Source: Paenibacillus maysiensis (GTDB taxonomy: Bacteria; Bacillota; Bacilli; Paenibacillales; Paenibacillaceae). From it: DNA of 64,000 nt. A program made the position numbers and the translations under genes. The stretch is from positions 1 through 64,000 of the forward strand of contig NZ_ASRY01000197.1 in assembly GCF_000520815.1 (NCBI RefSeq). Reading direction: 5' to 3'. The notes below the pieces were generated by a model, which did no database searches, was not told where the DNA came from, and saw only the letters and a list, made by a program, of their open reading frames with translations. Positions 8,634 through 18,390 of this stretch are shown here, one piece after another (positions within the stretch are counted from its first letter, which is position 1; each line of letters starts with the position of its first letter).

Positions 8634-9533
8634 ATGTCCCAAATGAATCTTCCCGCTGCTCGGCGAAGACGCCGTAAGCCTCTGATTGCCGCCAGCGGCC
8701 CCGCTCGCAATGTGATGGATATTCTGCTCATTGTGCTCGGCTCCTTCATTACGGCGCTGACCTTCAATATGTTCCTGCTTCCCAACCGAATCGCATCCGG
8801 GGGTGTGTCGGGTTTATCTATTTTGGGCGAGGAACTGTTTGGTCTGGAACCAGCTTATACGCAGTGGGGAATGAATATTCCGTTATTTATAGCGGGGGTG
8901 CTGCTGTTAGGAAAGAAATACGGTTTGCGTTCCCTGCTGGGGAGTATCATGCTGCCGTTATTTGTGTACGTAACTAAGGATTGGGCAGTTCCGACAACGA
9001 ATCCGCTGTTGGCTTCGCTGTATGGTGGAATTGGAGTAGGATTGGGATTGGGCACCGTGTTCCGGGGCAGAGGCTCGACGGGTGGGCTGGCTATTTTGGC
9101 GCAGATCATTCAAAAGTATACCGGCCTCAGCCTATCACTCTGCGTCATGCTCATGGATGGTACGGTCATCACACTGGCTGGCTTTGCTCTATCGCCGGAA
9201 CGGGCGCTGTATGCGCTGATTGGTTTGTTTGTAACCGGCAAGGTCATTGATGCGGTGGAAATGGGGTTAAGCTACTCTAAAGTGGCCTATATCATATCCA
9301 ATCAGAAGGAAAAGATCACACAGGCTATTTTACAGGACTTGGATCGGGGATTGACGGAGCTGGCAGGACGAGGCGGTTATACGAACGAAGAACGTCCTGT
9401 GCTAATGGTTGTGGTAGGCCAAAATGAGGTGACTCGTCTCAAAACGCTTGTTCGCCTGGTAGATCCGGATGCTTTTGTAATCATTAGTAATACGCGTGAA
9501 GTATTGGGTGAAGGGTTTAAGAAGGAAGGCTAA
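8634..9533 (+). CDS. YitT-family membrane protein (YvjA-like)
   Basis: The 299-aa protein has a basic N terminus, five to six predicted membrane helices over residues about 25-205 (the YitT/DUF161 region, with a FNMFLLPNRIASGGVSGLS motif and a GRGSTGGLAILAQII motif) and a C-terminal cytosolic DUF2179 ferredoxin-like domain (about 215-290, ending in the DPDAFVIISNTREVLGEGF pattern). The substrate and biochemical activity of this family are not established. An AAAGGAG ribosome binding site precedes ATG 8634. Position right after prfB matches B. subtilis yvjA. It is bounded by terminators on both sides, so it is probably transcribed alone. Confidence 0.88.
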   Translation: MSQMNLPAARRRRRKPLIAASGPARNVMDILLIVLGSFITALTFNMFLLPNRIASGGVSGLSILGEELFGLEPAYTQWGMNIPLFIAGVLLLGKKYGLRSLLGSIMLPLFVYVTKDWAVPTTNPLLASLYGGIGVGLGLGTVFRGRGSTGGLAILAQIIQKYTGLSLSLCVMLMDGTVITLAGFALSPERALYALIGLFVTGKVIDAVEMGLSYSKVAYIISNQKEKITQAILQDLDRGLTELAGRGGYTNEERPVLMVVVGQNEVTRLKTLVRLVDPDAFVIISNTREVLGEGFKKEG

Positions 9534-9578
9534 AAACAGGATGGCTTGTCGGGAGACATGGTTTTAGCTAATAAAATA

Positions 9579-9617
9579 GGGGGAACTCCGTTTTTGCAAA
9601 ACGTGGTTTCCCTTTTT
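9579..9617 (+). terminator. Terminator after the YitT-family gene
   Basis: GGGAA.TCCGTTTT pairs with AAAACGTGG.TTCCC around a TGC loop, followed by TTTTT. Confidence 0.85.
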
Positions 9618-9725
9618 GTATTTATACAGGCTCAGATAGGAACCTCGACATCAAGTGCAGCCAAATGAATACTAATGCATGAGACAATCATTTCAAATTT
9701 GGGTGAATAACTTTACATGAGTGTG

Positions 9726-9770
9726 TTGTATTTATATGAATAAGATCGTATAATAATACATATTTCATAG
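9726..9770 (+). promoter_or_regulatory. argC operon promoter with ARG-box-like operator
   Basis: TTGTAT (9726-9731), a 17-bp spacer and TATAAT (9749-9754) form a strong sigma-A promoter. ATGAATA (9736-9742) within the spacer and the inverted TATTTCAT (9761-9768) just after the -10 resemble the half-sites of AhrC/ArgR operators (TGAATA-type), placing them where a bound arginine repressor would block RNA polymerase. The operator call is by resemblance only. Confidence 0.65.
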
Positions 9771-9791
9771 GAACGGAATGGAGGAAGGTCT

Positions 9792-10841
9792 GTGATCAGC
9801 AAGCTAAAAGTGGCAATTGTCGGTTCCACCGGGTATGGCGGGGTGGAGCTCATTCGTTTTTTGGTTCATCATCCGCAGGTAGAGATCGTATCTGTTATTT
9901 CTTCGTCCAGCGCGGGTGTTCCGATCAGTGACGGGTTTCCACATCTGACGGACATTGTGGTTCAGGATTTGGACGGTGTCGATATTCGAGAGATTGCTGC
10001 CAAGGCTGATCTGGTTTTCGCAGCTACGCCTTCTGGTGTCAGCACCAAGCTGGTGCCGCAGCTTCTGGATGCTGGATTGAAGGTCATTGACCTCTCCGGG
10101 GATTTCAGACTGCGAAGCGGAGAAACGTATGAAGCATGGTATAAAAAGCCTGCGGCTTCACCCGAATATCTCAAGCAAGCCGTATACGGACTCAGTGAGG
10201 TGCATGCAGAAAAGCTTGCTGGCGTCTCTTTTATTTCTAATCCGGGTTGCTACGCAACGGCTACCTTGCTGGGAATTATCCCTGCGTTGAAGGCGGATTG
10301 GATCGACCATCGGACGCTGATTGTAGATGCCAAATCCGGGGTATCCGGCTCCGGCCGGGGAACAAGTCTCGTTTCGCATTATGCGGAGATGAACGAAAAT
10401 TTTAAAGCCTACAAGATTAACAAGCACCAGCATATCCCTGAGATCGAACAGGTATTGGGCGATATTGCGGGTGAGGACGTTATGATTACGTTTACGACGC
10501 AATTGGTTCCGATGACCCGAGGAATTATGAGTACGATCTATGTCACGTTGAAGGGTGAACATACAGATCAGGATCTCATTGGGCTATACCGGGATTATTA
10601 TAAAGACCATCCTTTTGTCCGTGTGCGCGGTGAAGGTATATGGCCAGCAACGAAGGAAGTATTTGGCTCCAATTATTGTGATATCGGTTTTGCAGCAGAT
10701 GCACGGACTGGGCGCCTTACGATTATTTCGGTCATTGATAATGTCGTGAAGGGTGCTGCCGGACAGGCGATTCAGAACTTAAACTTGATGATGGGATGGG
10801 AGGAGAACCTCGGACTGGGCTTCATACCGGTATATCCGTAA
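9792..10841 (+). CDS. argC: N-acetyl-gamma-glutamyl-phosphate reductase
   Basis: This enzyme catalyses the third step of arginine synthesis, the NADPH-dependent reduction of N-acetylglutamyl phosphate to the semialdehyde. The 349-aa product has the NAD(P)-binding GSTGYGGVELIR loop (residues 11-22) and the catalytic cysteine Cys153 in SNPGCYATATLL. A GTG start at 9792 is supported by GGAGGAAGG just upstream and by the family N terminus. It is the first gene of the argCJBDFGH operon, directly behind the regulated promoter at 9726-9770; a gap of about 100 bases separates it from argJ. The length matches the ~345-aa family norm. Confidence 0.97.
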   Translation: MISKLKVAIVGSTGYGGVELIRFLVHHPQVEIVSVISSSSAGVPISDGFPHLTDIVVQDLDGVDIREIAAKADLVFAATPSGVSTKLVPQLLDAGLKVIDLSGDFRLRSGETYEAWYKKPAASPEYLKQAVYGLSEVHAEKLAGVSFISNPGCYATATLLGIIPALKADWIDHRTLIVDAKSGVSGSGRGTSLVSHYAEMNENFKAYKINKHQHIPEIEQVLGDIAGEDVMITFTTQLVPMTRGIMSTIYVTLKGEHTDQDLIGLYRDYYKDHPFVRVRGEGIWPATKEVFGSNYCDIGFAADARTGRLTIISVIDNVVKGAAGQAIQNLNLMMGWEENLGLGFIPVYP

Positions 10842-10940
10842 GCAGCAAGCAGCCGCAACAGGGAAACGTAAGCGAGCGGGAATGGATTCGCTAATGGAAC
10901 CGTTACTTATAGAAAGCGTTGCAGACGAGGGCACACAATT

Positions 10941-12167
10941 ATGGGCAAATCAGGGTTTACAGTAGTAAACGGGGGGAATATCGTAACCCCGCGCGGCTTT
11001 ACAGCCGGAGGATTGCACTGCGGACTTAAAAATACCGACCGCAACGATATCGGCGCGATTCGCTGTGAGGTAGAGGCAACGGCCGCTGCGGTATACACCA
11101 CCAATGTATTTCAGGCCGCACCACTCAAAGTGACTCGCGAAAGTCTCGTGGACGGTCGTCTGCAAGCGGTCGTGGTGAACAGCGGGAACGCCAATGCCTG
11201 CACCGGACAGCAAGGAGAGCAGGATGCCTACGCTATGCGATCGGCTGCTGCTCGTGAGCTGGGTGTTGCGGAGAGCAATGTAGCCGTTGCATCAACGGGC
11301 GTGATTGGCGAGCATTTGAAAATGGACCGTGTGCTTGGCGGCATATCCGCATTACCTGGCCGTGTGAACGGGGAAAACGACGGAGCGGAGCAATTTACGC
11401 AAGCCATTTTGACGACGGACTTGGTTAAAAAGGAAGCATGCGTGGCGGTTGAAGTGGATGGTGTGACCGTACACATCGCCGGGGCGGCGAAGGGCTCAGG
11501 CATGATTCATCCGAACATGGCGACGATGCTGGCTTTTATGACTTGTGATGCTGCAATTGGGCAGACTGCACTTCATCAGCTATTGAAGCAGGCAACAGAT
11601 ACCAGCTTTAATATGATTACAGTAGATGGCGATACGAGCACGAACGATATGCTGATCGCGATGGCAAGCGGACTGGCGGGTAACCGTGAGCTGCACGCAG
11701 GACATCCCGATTGGGCTGCTTTTGCCGAGGCGTTCACTTATATCTGCCGTGAGCTGGCGAAGGCAATTGCCCGCGATGGGGAAGGCGCTACGAAGCTGGT
11801 AGAGGTATCCGTGAGCGGCGCGGTAAGCGATGCATCTGCTCAGGCGATAGCGAAGACAGTGATCGGGTCCAGTCTGGTGAAGTCGGCCGTTTTTGGTGCT
11901 GATGCGAACTGGGGCCGGATTATTGCAGCTGTCGGGCGGGCTGGAGAGCCGGTCAATCCAGATACGGTAGACATCCGCTTGGGTGATATTGTTGTGCTGA
12001 GCGCGTCCAGCCCAGTCGCTTTTGATGAAGATGAGGCGCTCTCCTATCTTCGGGGAGATACGGTGCGGATTATTGTGGATTTGCATCACGGAAACGGAAC
12101 CGCCACAGCATGGGGCTGTGACTTAACTTACGATTACGTGCGGATTAACGCTGCATATCGGACATAG
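10941..12167 (+). CDS. argJ: Bifunctional ornithine acetyltransferase / N-acetylglutamate synthase
   Basis: ArgJ transfers the acetyl group from N-acetylornithine to glutamate, recycling it and releasing ornithine; many versions also use acetyl-CoA to prime the pathway. The 408-aa precursor has the autocleavage motif KGSGMIHPNMATML, where Thr195 becomes the N-terminal nucleophile of the beta subunit after cleavage Ala194-Thr195. No separate argA appears in the operon, consistent with a bifunctional ArgJ, although activity cannot be read from sequence. The ribosome binding site (GAGGG) is weak compared with its neighbours. Second gene of the operon. Confidence 0.96.
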   Translation: MGKSGFTVVNGGNIVTPRGFTAGGLHCGLKNTDRNDIGAIRCEVEATAAAVYTTNVFQAAPLKVTRESLVDGRLQAVVVNSGNANACTGQQGEQDAYAMRSAAARELGVAESNVAVASTGVIGEHLKMDRVLGGISALPGRVNGENDGAEQFTQAILTTDLVKKEACVAVEVDGVTVHIAGAAKGSGMIHPNMATMLAFMTCDAAIGQTALHQLLKQATDTSFNMITVDGDTSTNDMLIAMASGLAGNRELHAGHPDWAAFAEAFTYICRELAKAIARDGEGATKLVEVSVSGAVSDASAQAIAKTVIGSSLVKSAVFGADANWGRIIAAVGRAGEPVNPDTVDIRLGDIVVLSASSPVAFDEDEALSYLRGDTVRIIVDLHHGNGTATAWGCDLTYDYVRINAAYRT

Positions 12168-12247
12168 ACAACGGAATAAACACGGATGTAATTCTGGCAT
12201 TATTGTAAAATGGCACGGACTGTGCAGAGGAGAAAAGGGGAGATTAT

Positions 12248-13087
12248 ATGCAATCGGCAGTGGAAAACGCGGATCAAGCCAATCATGCGGGATTGGCGCG
12301 TCGTAATTTTGTGATGAAATGCGGAGGAAGTACGCTGGCTGCATTGCCTGATTCCTTCTTTGACGATCTGGCCCGCTTGCAGTCGGAAGGTCTTCAACCT
12401 GTTATTGTACATGGCGGCGGTCCTGCGATCTCCGACAATTTGGCGAAGCTGGGCATCGAAACGGAATTCATCAACGGACTGCGCAAAACGACTGAACCCG
12501 TGCTGGATGTCGTGGAAATGGTGCTGGCGGGCAGCATTAACAAGCAGATTGTACGCAGGATCGGAATGCACGGAGGTCGAGCGCTTGGTTTGTCGGGCAG
12601 TGACGGCTATTTAATCGAGGCGAAACCTGTGTCGAATGCCGCAGAGGTCGGCTGGGTCGGAGAAGTGACATCCGTTGAAGCTTCAATTATTACAGGCGTG
12701 CTGGATATGAACTATATGCCCGTTATTGCGCCCATCGGGATCGACAGGTCTGGTCAGCGTTACAACATTAACGCGGATACAGCGGCGGGTGCGGTGGCAT
12801 CTCATATCGGTGTTAGCCGGATGATCGTCGTTACGGATGTACCAGGCATATTGAAGAAGATCGGCGGAGAGAAGAAGGTACTGGACTCCATCACCGTACA
12901 GGAGATTGAGGATATGATCAGTACAGGTGAAATATACGGCGGCATGATCCCTAAGGTGAGAGCGGCTATAGCCTGCATCCACGGTAAAGTGAAGGAAGTC
13001 GTCATTGTGAACGGCAGCGAACCGCAGGTATTAAGCCGTGTGCTGGGCGGGGAAGCCATTGGAACGCGCATCGTGCGCATGCAGTAA
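12248..13087 (+). CDS. argB: Acetylglutamate kinase
   Basis: ArgB phosphorylates N-acetylglutamate, the second step of the pathway and often its feedback point. The 279-aa protein shows the amino-acid-kinase fold: FVMKCGGSTL (the beta1 nucleotide loop), VIVHGGGPAI (glycine-rich substrate loop), the NADTAAGAVAS motif and VTDVPGILKK. It lacks an N-terminal extension with the arginine-binding helix typical of feedback-inhibited hexameric ArgB; only about 18 extra residues precede the kinase core, so arginine sensitivity is uncertain. A GGGGAG ribosome binding site precedes ATG 12248. It lies 80 bases after argJ and 39 before argD. Confidence 0.96.
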   Translation: MQSAVENADQANHAGLARRNFVMKCGGSTLAALPDSFFDDLARLQSEGLQPVIVHGGGPAISDNLAKLGIETEFINGLRKTTEPVLDVVEMVLAGSINKQIVRRIGMHGGRALGLSGSDGYLIEAKPVSNAAEVGWVGEVTSVEASIITGVLDMNYMPVIAPIGIDRSGQRYNINADTAAGAVASHIGVSRMIVVTDVPGILKKIGGEKKVLDSITVQEIEDMISTGEIYGGMIPKVRAAIACIHGKVKEVVIVNGSEPQVLSRVLGGEAIGTRIVRMQ

Positions 13088-13126
13088 TCATCGTATACAA
13101 CCAAACGAAAAAGGAGCGTGAACATA

Positions 13127-14395
13127 ATGAGTAAGGAACCAAATACGCTGGTGAGCGTCGAAACGCCGGCTACGGACGGGGCCGTTGTTGGAGCACAAAC
13201 GGAAAAGGCATCCGCAGGAGCACAGACAGACAGCTCTCTTTTTCCAACCTACGCAAGATACCCGCTCACACTGGTCAAAGGACAAGGAAGCTGGCTGTGG
13301 GATGATCAGGGCAAGCGTTATCTGGATTTCATGTCAGGCATTGCGGTTACCAATCTTGGACATGCGCCACAGGCTGTAGCTGAACGCTTGAAAAAGCAGA
13401 TTGATGAACTATGGCATGTATCCAATCTGTTTCATATTCCGGGGCAGGAACGGGCCGCCGCTCTACTGACTGCCAATAGCAGCGCAGACGCCGTGTTTTT
13501 CTGCAACAGCGGAGCGGAAGCTAACGAAGCTGCGATCAAGCTGGCGCGTCGTTATCACCAGAAGGTGAAGCAGACCGGACGCTACGAGATCATTACGTTC
13601 ACGCAATCCTTCCACGGACGGACGCTGGCAACCTTGACCGCTACGGGTCAGGATAAAGTAAAAGAAGGCTTTTTGCCGCTTCCTGCCGGATTCAAAAGCG
13701 TTCCCCTCCACGATCAAGCTGCGCTCGAAGCGGCGATTAGCGAGAATACGGCCGCAATCATGCTGGAAATGGTGCAGGCAGAAGGCGGAATGTATCCGGT
13801 CGAACCTGCTTTTGTAGACGTGATTACAAAGCTGTGCGATGAGCATGGATTGCTTTTGATCATTGATGAGGTACAGACGGGCATGGGACGCACAGGCAAG
13901 CTTTTTTCCTTTGAGCATTACGGCATTGAGCCGGATATCTTTACATTGGCAAAGGGCTTGGGCAGTGGTTTTTCCGTTGGCGCGATGCTGGGCAAAGGGT
14001 ACTTGCGCGAAGCGTTCACAGCGGGCAGCCACGGCTCTACCTTTGGCGGTACTCCGCTTGCTATGGCAGCGGTTCAGGCGACCATTGAAACGATTATTGA
14101 TGACAAGCTTCCAGAGCGTGCAGCTGAGCTGGGCGAGTATTTGTTCCAAAGCTTGCAAAAGCAGCTTGGAGAGATTCCTTTTGTGAAGGATATCCGTGGA
14201 AAAGGTCTGATGGTCGGTATCGAGTGTGCTGAGCCTGTGGCGAAACTTGTTTTGGCAGGTCAAAAGAAAGGCATTCTGTTCATTACCGCAGGTCCTAACG
14301 TGATTCGCCTGTTGCCTAACCTGTATGTAACGAAGGACGAAATAGATCAGGCTGTAGCACTGGTTACCGAAGTGATTCAAGAGCATATTGCTTAG
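13127..14395 (+). CDS. argD: Acetylornithine aminotransferase
   Basis: This PLP-dependent class-III aminotransferase converts N-acetylglutamate semialdehyde to N-acetylornithine using glutamate. The frame opens at a GTG (13118), but AAGGAG (13111-13116) is placed correctly for ATG 13127, giving 422 aa. Landmarks are SGAEANEAAIKLAR, the aspartate of LLIIDEVQTGMGRTG that contacts the PLP ring nitrogen, the Schiff-base lysine Lys276 in TLAKGLGSGF, and GSHGSTFGGTPLA. The first ~35 residues are an Ala/Thr/Glu-rich extension not common in the family and probably disordered. Fourth gene of the arginine operon. Confidence 0.96.
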   Translation: MSKEPNTLVSVETPATDGAVVGAQTEKASAGAQTDSSLFPTYARYPLTLVKGQGSWLWDDQGKRYLDFMSGIAVTNLGHAPQAVAERLKKQIDELWHVSNLFHIPGQERAAALLTANSSADAVFFCNSGAEANEAAIKLARRYHQKVKQTGRYEIITFTQSFHGRTLATLTATGQDKVKEGFLPLPAGFKSVPLHDQAALEAAISENTAAIMLEMVQAEGGMYPVEPAFVDVITKLCDEHGLLLIIDEVQTGMGRTGKLFSFEHYGIEPDIFTLAKGLGSGFSVGAMLGKGYLREAFTAGSHGSTFGGTPLAMAAVQATIETIIDDKLPERAAELGEYLFQSLQKQLGEIPFVKDIRGKGLMVGIECAEPVAKLVLAGQKKGILFITAGPNVIRLLPNLYVTKDEIDQAVALVTEVIQEHIA

Positions 14396-14439
14396 TGTGG
14401 CTAAACCACTTAGATTAGAGTATAAAAGGAGATGATAGC

Positions 14440-15396
14440 ATGGGCCAGGGCGGCGCATTGCAGCAAATTAATCTAAAAGGGCGGGATTTTCTGGAGTTGG
14501 ATGACTACTCGACCGAAGAAATTCAATATTTAATTGATCTCGCCATCGAGATCAAGCGCAAGCATAAAAATGGAGAAGCCTATCAGCCGCTGAAGGGGAA
14601 AACGATCGGACTGATTTTCGAAAAATCCTCTACACGTACGCGCGTATCTTTTGAAGTCGGGATGTTTCAATTGGGCGGGCATGCCCTTTTTCTCAGTAAA
14701 AACGATATTCAACTGGGACGTGGTGAGCCTATTAGCGATATGGCACAGGTAATGTCTCGCTATCTGGACGGCATTATGATCCGCACCTTCGGGCACGATA
14801 ATGTTGTAGAGTTGGCGCGTTATGCCTCTGTTCCTGTGATCAACGGCTTGAGCGATTTGGCGCATCCGTGTCAGGTGCTGGCTGATTATCAGACCTTGTA
14901 TGAGCAGAAGGGCAAGCTTAAAGGGCTTAAATTGGCATACATCGGGGATGGCAACAATATGGCGCATTCCCTGTTGATTGGTGGAGCAAAGCTTGGCGTG
15001 CATGTATCGATTGCAAGTCCTGCTGGATATGAGCCTGATCCGAGTGTTGTGGCAGCTTCCCGTGAGATTGCCAAGCAAACCGGCAGTGAGATTGTGATTA
15101 CCCAAAGTCCGCAAGAAGCAGTAAAGGATGCAGATGCGATCTACACGGATGTATGGGCGAGCATGGGCTTTGAGGAAGAGCAGAAGGAACGGGAGCTTGC
15201 TTTTGCCGACTTTCAGGTGAATGAGGAGCTGGTTAAGCTGGCGAAGCCGGATTATCTGTTCCTGCACTGTCTACCTGCGCATCGTGGCGAAGAAGTGAGC
15301 GCAGGTGTAATCGACGGACCGAATTCAGTGATTTTTGATGAGGCTGAGAACCGTCTGCATGCACAAAAAGCATTGATGGTTGCTTTAATGGGATAA
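14440..15396 (+). CDS. argF: Ornithine carbamoyltransferase
   Basis: ArgF joins carbamoyl phosphate and ornithine to form citrulline. The 318-aa product has the carbamoyl-phosphate-binding STRTR motif (residues 64-68), the HPCQVLADYQT motif, and the ornithine-binding HCLPAHRGEEV with the catalytic cysteine. The length is the family norm. An AAAGGAG ribosome binding site stands 8-9 bases before ATG 14440. Carbamoyl phosphate synthase genes (carAB), often linked to arg genes in Bacillus, are absent from the window. Confidence 0.97.
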   Translation: MGQGGALQQINLKGRDFLELDDYSTEEIQYLIDLAIEIKRKHKNGEAYQPLKGKTIGLIFEKSSTRTRVSFEVGMFQLGGHALFLSKNDIQLGRGEPISDMAQVMSRYLDGIMIRTFGHDNVVELARYASVPVINGLSDLAHPCQVLADYQTLYEQKGKLKGLKLAYIGDGNNMAHSLLIGGAKLGVHVSIASPAGYEPDPSVVAASREIAKQTGSEIVITQSPQEAVKDADAIYTDVWASMGFEEEQKERELAFADFQVNEELVKLAKPDYLFLHCLPAHRGEEVSAGVIDGPNSVIFDEAENRLHAQKALMVALMG

Positions 15397-15509
15397 AGAA
15401 GTTATGTTTTATGGTTAGAAAGATTGCATTTGTGGAAGATGATCTGTAGATTTAGATGCAGATGTGAATGAAGGATAGTGGCTAGAAGCATTTGGGGAGG
15501 ACTTCAATC

Positions 15510-16745
15510 ATGGCAAAAGAAAAAATCGTACTCGCATATTCCGGCGGTCTGGACACGTCGGTCATTTTGAAATGGCTTAAAGAAACCTATGACGCTGAAA
15601 TTATAGCGTTTACCGCAGATATCGGACAGAAGGAAGAACTGGATGGTTTGGAGGAAAAAGCGCTCGCTACGGGAGCCTCCAAAGTGTATATTGATGATTT
15701 GCGTGATGAATTCGCCAAGGATTTTATTTATCCGATGTTTCAGGCGGGTGCTTTGTATGAAGGACAATATTTGCTAGGAACGAGTATTGCACGTCCATTG
15801 ATCGCTAAACGGATGGTGGATATTGCGATTGCAGAGGGTGCAACAGCTATCGCTCACGGCGCGACAGGCAAAGGCAACGATCAGGTGCGCTTCGAGCTGA
15901 ACGCGGCGGCGTTGACGCCCGATATCAAGGTGATCGCACCTTGGCGGCTGGAAGAGTTCCGCAATCAGTTCCCGGGCCGGGCAGAAATGATTGCCTATGC
16001 GGAGAAACACGATATTCCGGTAACCGCTTCTGCGGCCAAGCCATACTCCATGGACCGTAATCTGCTGCATATCAGCTATGAAAGCGGCGTGCTGGAGGAC
16101 CCTTGGTTTGATCCGAGCGCTCCTGAAAACAAAGAAATGTTCTTGCTCAGCAATGCGCCTGAGGATGCTCCTGATGAAGCGGAATATTTGGAGCTGGCGT
16201 TTGAAGCAGGAAACTGTGTTGCTTTGAATGGAGAGCAGCTAAACCCGTTGCAGGTTATGGAAAAGCTGAATGAGCTGGGCGGCAAGCATGGCATCGGACG
16301 TGTGGACATGGTGGAGAACCGTTTTGTCGGCATGAAGAGCCGTGGAGTGTATGAGACGCCGGGCGGCACGATCCTGTTCACAGCTCATCGCAAAATGGAG
16401 TCCATCACGATGGATCGCGAGGTTATGAATCTGCGCGACAGTCTGATTACTCGTTATGCTACGCTGGTCTACAACGGCTTCTGGTTCGCGCCGGAGCGTG
16501 TGGCTTTGCAGGCACTGGTTCATGAGAGCCAAAAGAATGTCAGTGGTACCGTGCGCGTGAAGCTGTACAAAGGCAACATTATTGGCGCAGGTGTCAAAAG
16601 TCCGGTCAGCTTGTACAACCCGGATATTGCGACAATGGAAGCTGATCCGACACAAGCCTATGACCAAGGGGATGCAACCGGCTTTATTCGCTTGAATGCC
16701 TTGCGTTTGAAGGTCAATGCGGGAGTAGCCAAAAATAATAAATAA
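15510..16745 (+). CDS. argG: Argininosuccinate synthase
   Basis: ArgG condenses citrulline and aspartate with ATP to argininosuccinate. The 411-aa enzyme starts with the PP-loop ATP-pyrophosphatase motif AYSGGLDTS and contains the signature [15 protein letters not shown]. The open frame begins upstream at 15492, but that segment is the ribosome binding site GGGGAGG (15494-15500) itself; ATG 15510 gives the standard [13 protein letters not shown] start. A 95-base gap after argF holds no clear terminator, so co-transcription is likely. argH follows after 90 bases. Confidence 0.97.
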   Translation: MAKEKIVLAYSGGLDTSVILKWLKETYDAEIIAFTADIGQKEELDGLEEKALATGASKVYIDDLRDEFAKDFIYPMFQAGALYEGQYLLGTSIARPLIAKRMVDIAIAEGATAIAHGATGKGNDQVRFELNAAALTPDIKVIAPWRLEEFRNQFPGRAEMIAYAEKHDIPVTASAAKPYSMDRNLLHISYESGVLEDPWFDPSAPENKEMFLLSNAPEDAPDEAEYLELAFEAGNCVALNGEQLNPLQVMEKLNELGGKHGIGRVDMVENRFVGMKSRGVYETPGGTILFTAHRKMESITMDREVMNLRDSLITRYATLVYNGFWFAPERVALQALVHESQKNVSGTVRVKLYKGNIIGAGVKSPVSLYNPDIATMEADPTQAYDQGDATGFIRLNALRLKVNAGVAKNNK

Positions 16746-16835
16746 ATGAGTTAACCTAAAAATGTACGGGATGTGGGCCGTCCTTGTCCAAGCGACGAGG
16801 GCGGCTTGTATTGCAGAGAGGGGATCTTGCAAAAA

Positions 16836-18257
16836 ATGAGTAAGCTATGGGGCGGACGTTTTACGAAGCAGACCAACAAGCTGGTAGAGGAATATACGGC
16901 TTCCATCGGATTTGATCAGGCGTTGGCGGAAGAAGATATTCAGGGCAGTTTGGCTCATGTGGCCATGCTGGGCAAATGCGGCATTATTCCGCAGGCTGAT
17001 GCGGACACGATTAAGGAAGGACTACACACGGTATTGGAGCGTATCCGCCGTGGGGAGATTGAATTTTCGGTTTCGGACGAGGATATTCATATGAATATCG
17101 AAAAGAATCTGATCGAAGCGATTGGTCCGGTTGGCGGAAAGCTGCACACCGGGCGTAGCCGTAATGACCAGGTGGCAACGGATATGCACTTGTATTTGCG
17201 CGGACGTGTAGTGGCGCTGGTCGGTATGCTGCATGATGTGCAAGCCGCACTGATCGGGCAGGCGAAGGATAATCTGGATACGATTGTACCCGGATATACG
17301 CACTTGCAGCGGGCGCAGCCTATTTTGTTCGCGCATCATTTGCTGGCTTATGTGTCTATGCTGGAGCGTGACATTGACCGTCTCAAAGACAGCTACAAGC
17401 GGATTAACGTATTACCGCTCGGCGCTGGAGCTTTGGCCGGAACCACTTTTCCGATAGACCGTCATTTTGTAGCAGAGCAATTAGGTTTTGACGGAGTTTA
17501 TGAAAATAGTCTGGATGCCGTTAGCGACCGGGACTTTATCGTAGAGTTTCTGGCTGGAGCTTCGCTGATCATGACGCATTTGTCGCGTCTAAGCGAAGAG
17601 CTGGTGCTGTGGAGCAGCACGGAGTTTGGCTTCGTTGAGCTGGATGATGCTTTTTGCACAGGCAGCAGCATTATGCCGCAGAAGAAAAACCCGGACGTAC
17701 CAGAACTGGTACGCGGTAAAACCGGACGTGTGTATGGTAATCTCGTTGGACTGCTGACCGTTTTGAAATCCTTGCCGCTAGCGTACAACAAGGATATGCA
17801 GGAGGACAAGGAAGGGATGTTCGATACTGTTGCTACGCTGGAAGGAGCTTTGCAGTTGTTCGCACCGATGATCGCAACGATGAAGGTGAACAAGGATCGC
17901 ATGCGTCAAGCGGTCAATCAGGACTTCTCCAATGCGACAGATATTGCAGATTTCCTCGTCGGCAAAGGACTTCCGTTCCGTCAGGCGCATGAGGTTATCG
18001 GCAAAACGGTGCTGTATTGCATCCAGCAAGGCAAGTATTTGCTTGATCTGACACTGGAGGAATTCCAGCAGTTTTCCGATTTGTTCGACGACCGCATCTA
18101 TGAAGTGCTTCAACCGGAAGCAGTAGTTAATGCTCGGAATGTATATGGCGGAACAGCAACTGGACAGGTGCAGGCAGCTATTGGACGCAGTGAACAGCTA
18201 CTGAGCAGCACCTCTACATGGTTTGAAGGGCACAAACGGAGTAACTATATAAGCTGA
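16836..18257 (+). CDS. argH: Argininosuccinate lyase
   Basis: ArgH splits argininosuccinate into arginine and fumarate, the last step of the pathway. The fumarase/aspartase superfamily signature [12 protein letters not shown], with the catalytic serine loop, is intact, as are SRNDQVATD and the N-terminal KLWGGRF motif. The frame is open from 16773, but the family N terminus MSKLWGGRF starts at ATG 16836, giving 473 aa; a TTG three codons earlier (16827), closer to GAGAGGGG, is an alternative start. Last gene of the operon; a UUCG-loop terminator follows at 18361-18390. Confidence 0.96.
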   Translation: MSKLWGGRFTKQTNKLVEEYTASIGFDQALAEEDIQGSLAHVAMLGKCGIIPQADADTIKEGLHTVLERIRRGEIEFSVSDEDIHMNIEKNLIEAIGPVGGKLHTGRSRNDQVATDMHLYLRGRVVALVGMLHDVQAALIGQAKDNLDTIVPGYTHLQRAQPILFAHHLLAYVSMLERDIDRLKDSYKRINVLPLGAGALAGTTFPIDRHFVAEQLGFDGVYENSLDAVSDRDFIVEFLAGASLIMTHLSRLSEELVLWSSTEFGFVELDDAFCTGSSIMPQKKNPDVPELVRGKTGRVYGNLVGLLTVLKSLPLAYNKDMQEDKEGMFDTVATLEGALQLFAPMIATMKVNKDRMRQAVNQDFSNATDIADFLVGKGLPFRQAHEVIGKTVLYCIQQGKYLLDLTLEEFQQFSDLFDDRIYEVLQPEAVVNARNVYGGTATGQVQAAIGRSEQLLSSTSTWFEGHKRSNYIS

Positions 18258-18300
18258 ACTAAAAAAGGTACATGAAAAACGGAGTAGGCGGAATGGTGCT

Positions 18301-18343
18301 GTACAAGCGAAGCGGTCGCTTTTGTCCCCGGATTTCTATCCTA
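18301..18343. repeat. Possible half copy of the palindromic repeat
   Basis: GAAGCGGTCGCTTTTG followed by TCCCCGGATTTCT resembles the left arm and left half-stem of the elements at 7201 and 61801. The expected right half-stem and arm are missing. The similarity is partial, so this may be a decayed or truncated copy. Confidence 0.4.
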
Positions 18344-18360
18344 ATCATATCAAAACAGTA

Positions 18361-18390
18361 AGAAGGGCGCCGTTCGCGGTGCCTTTTGTG
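18361..18390 (+). terminator. Terminator of the arginine operon
   Basis: GGCGCCG (18366-18372), a stable TTCG tetraloop and CGGTGCC (18377-18383) are followed by TTTT. Confidence 0.85.

Noticed and set aside
13463-14458. 331-codon minus-strand frame opposite argD
   Set aside because: It mirrors the codon pattern of argD, and no protein family features were recognised.
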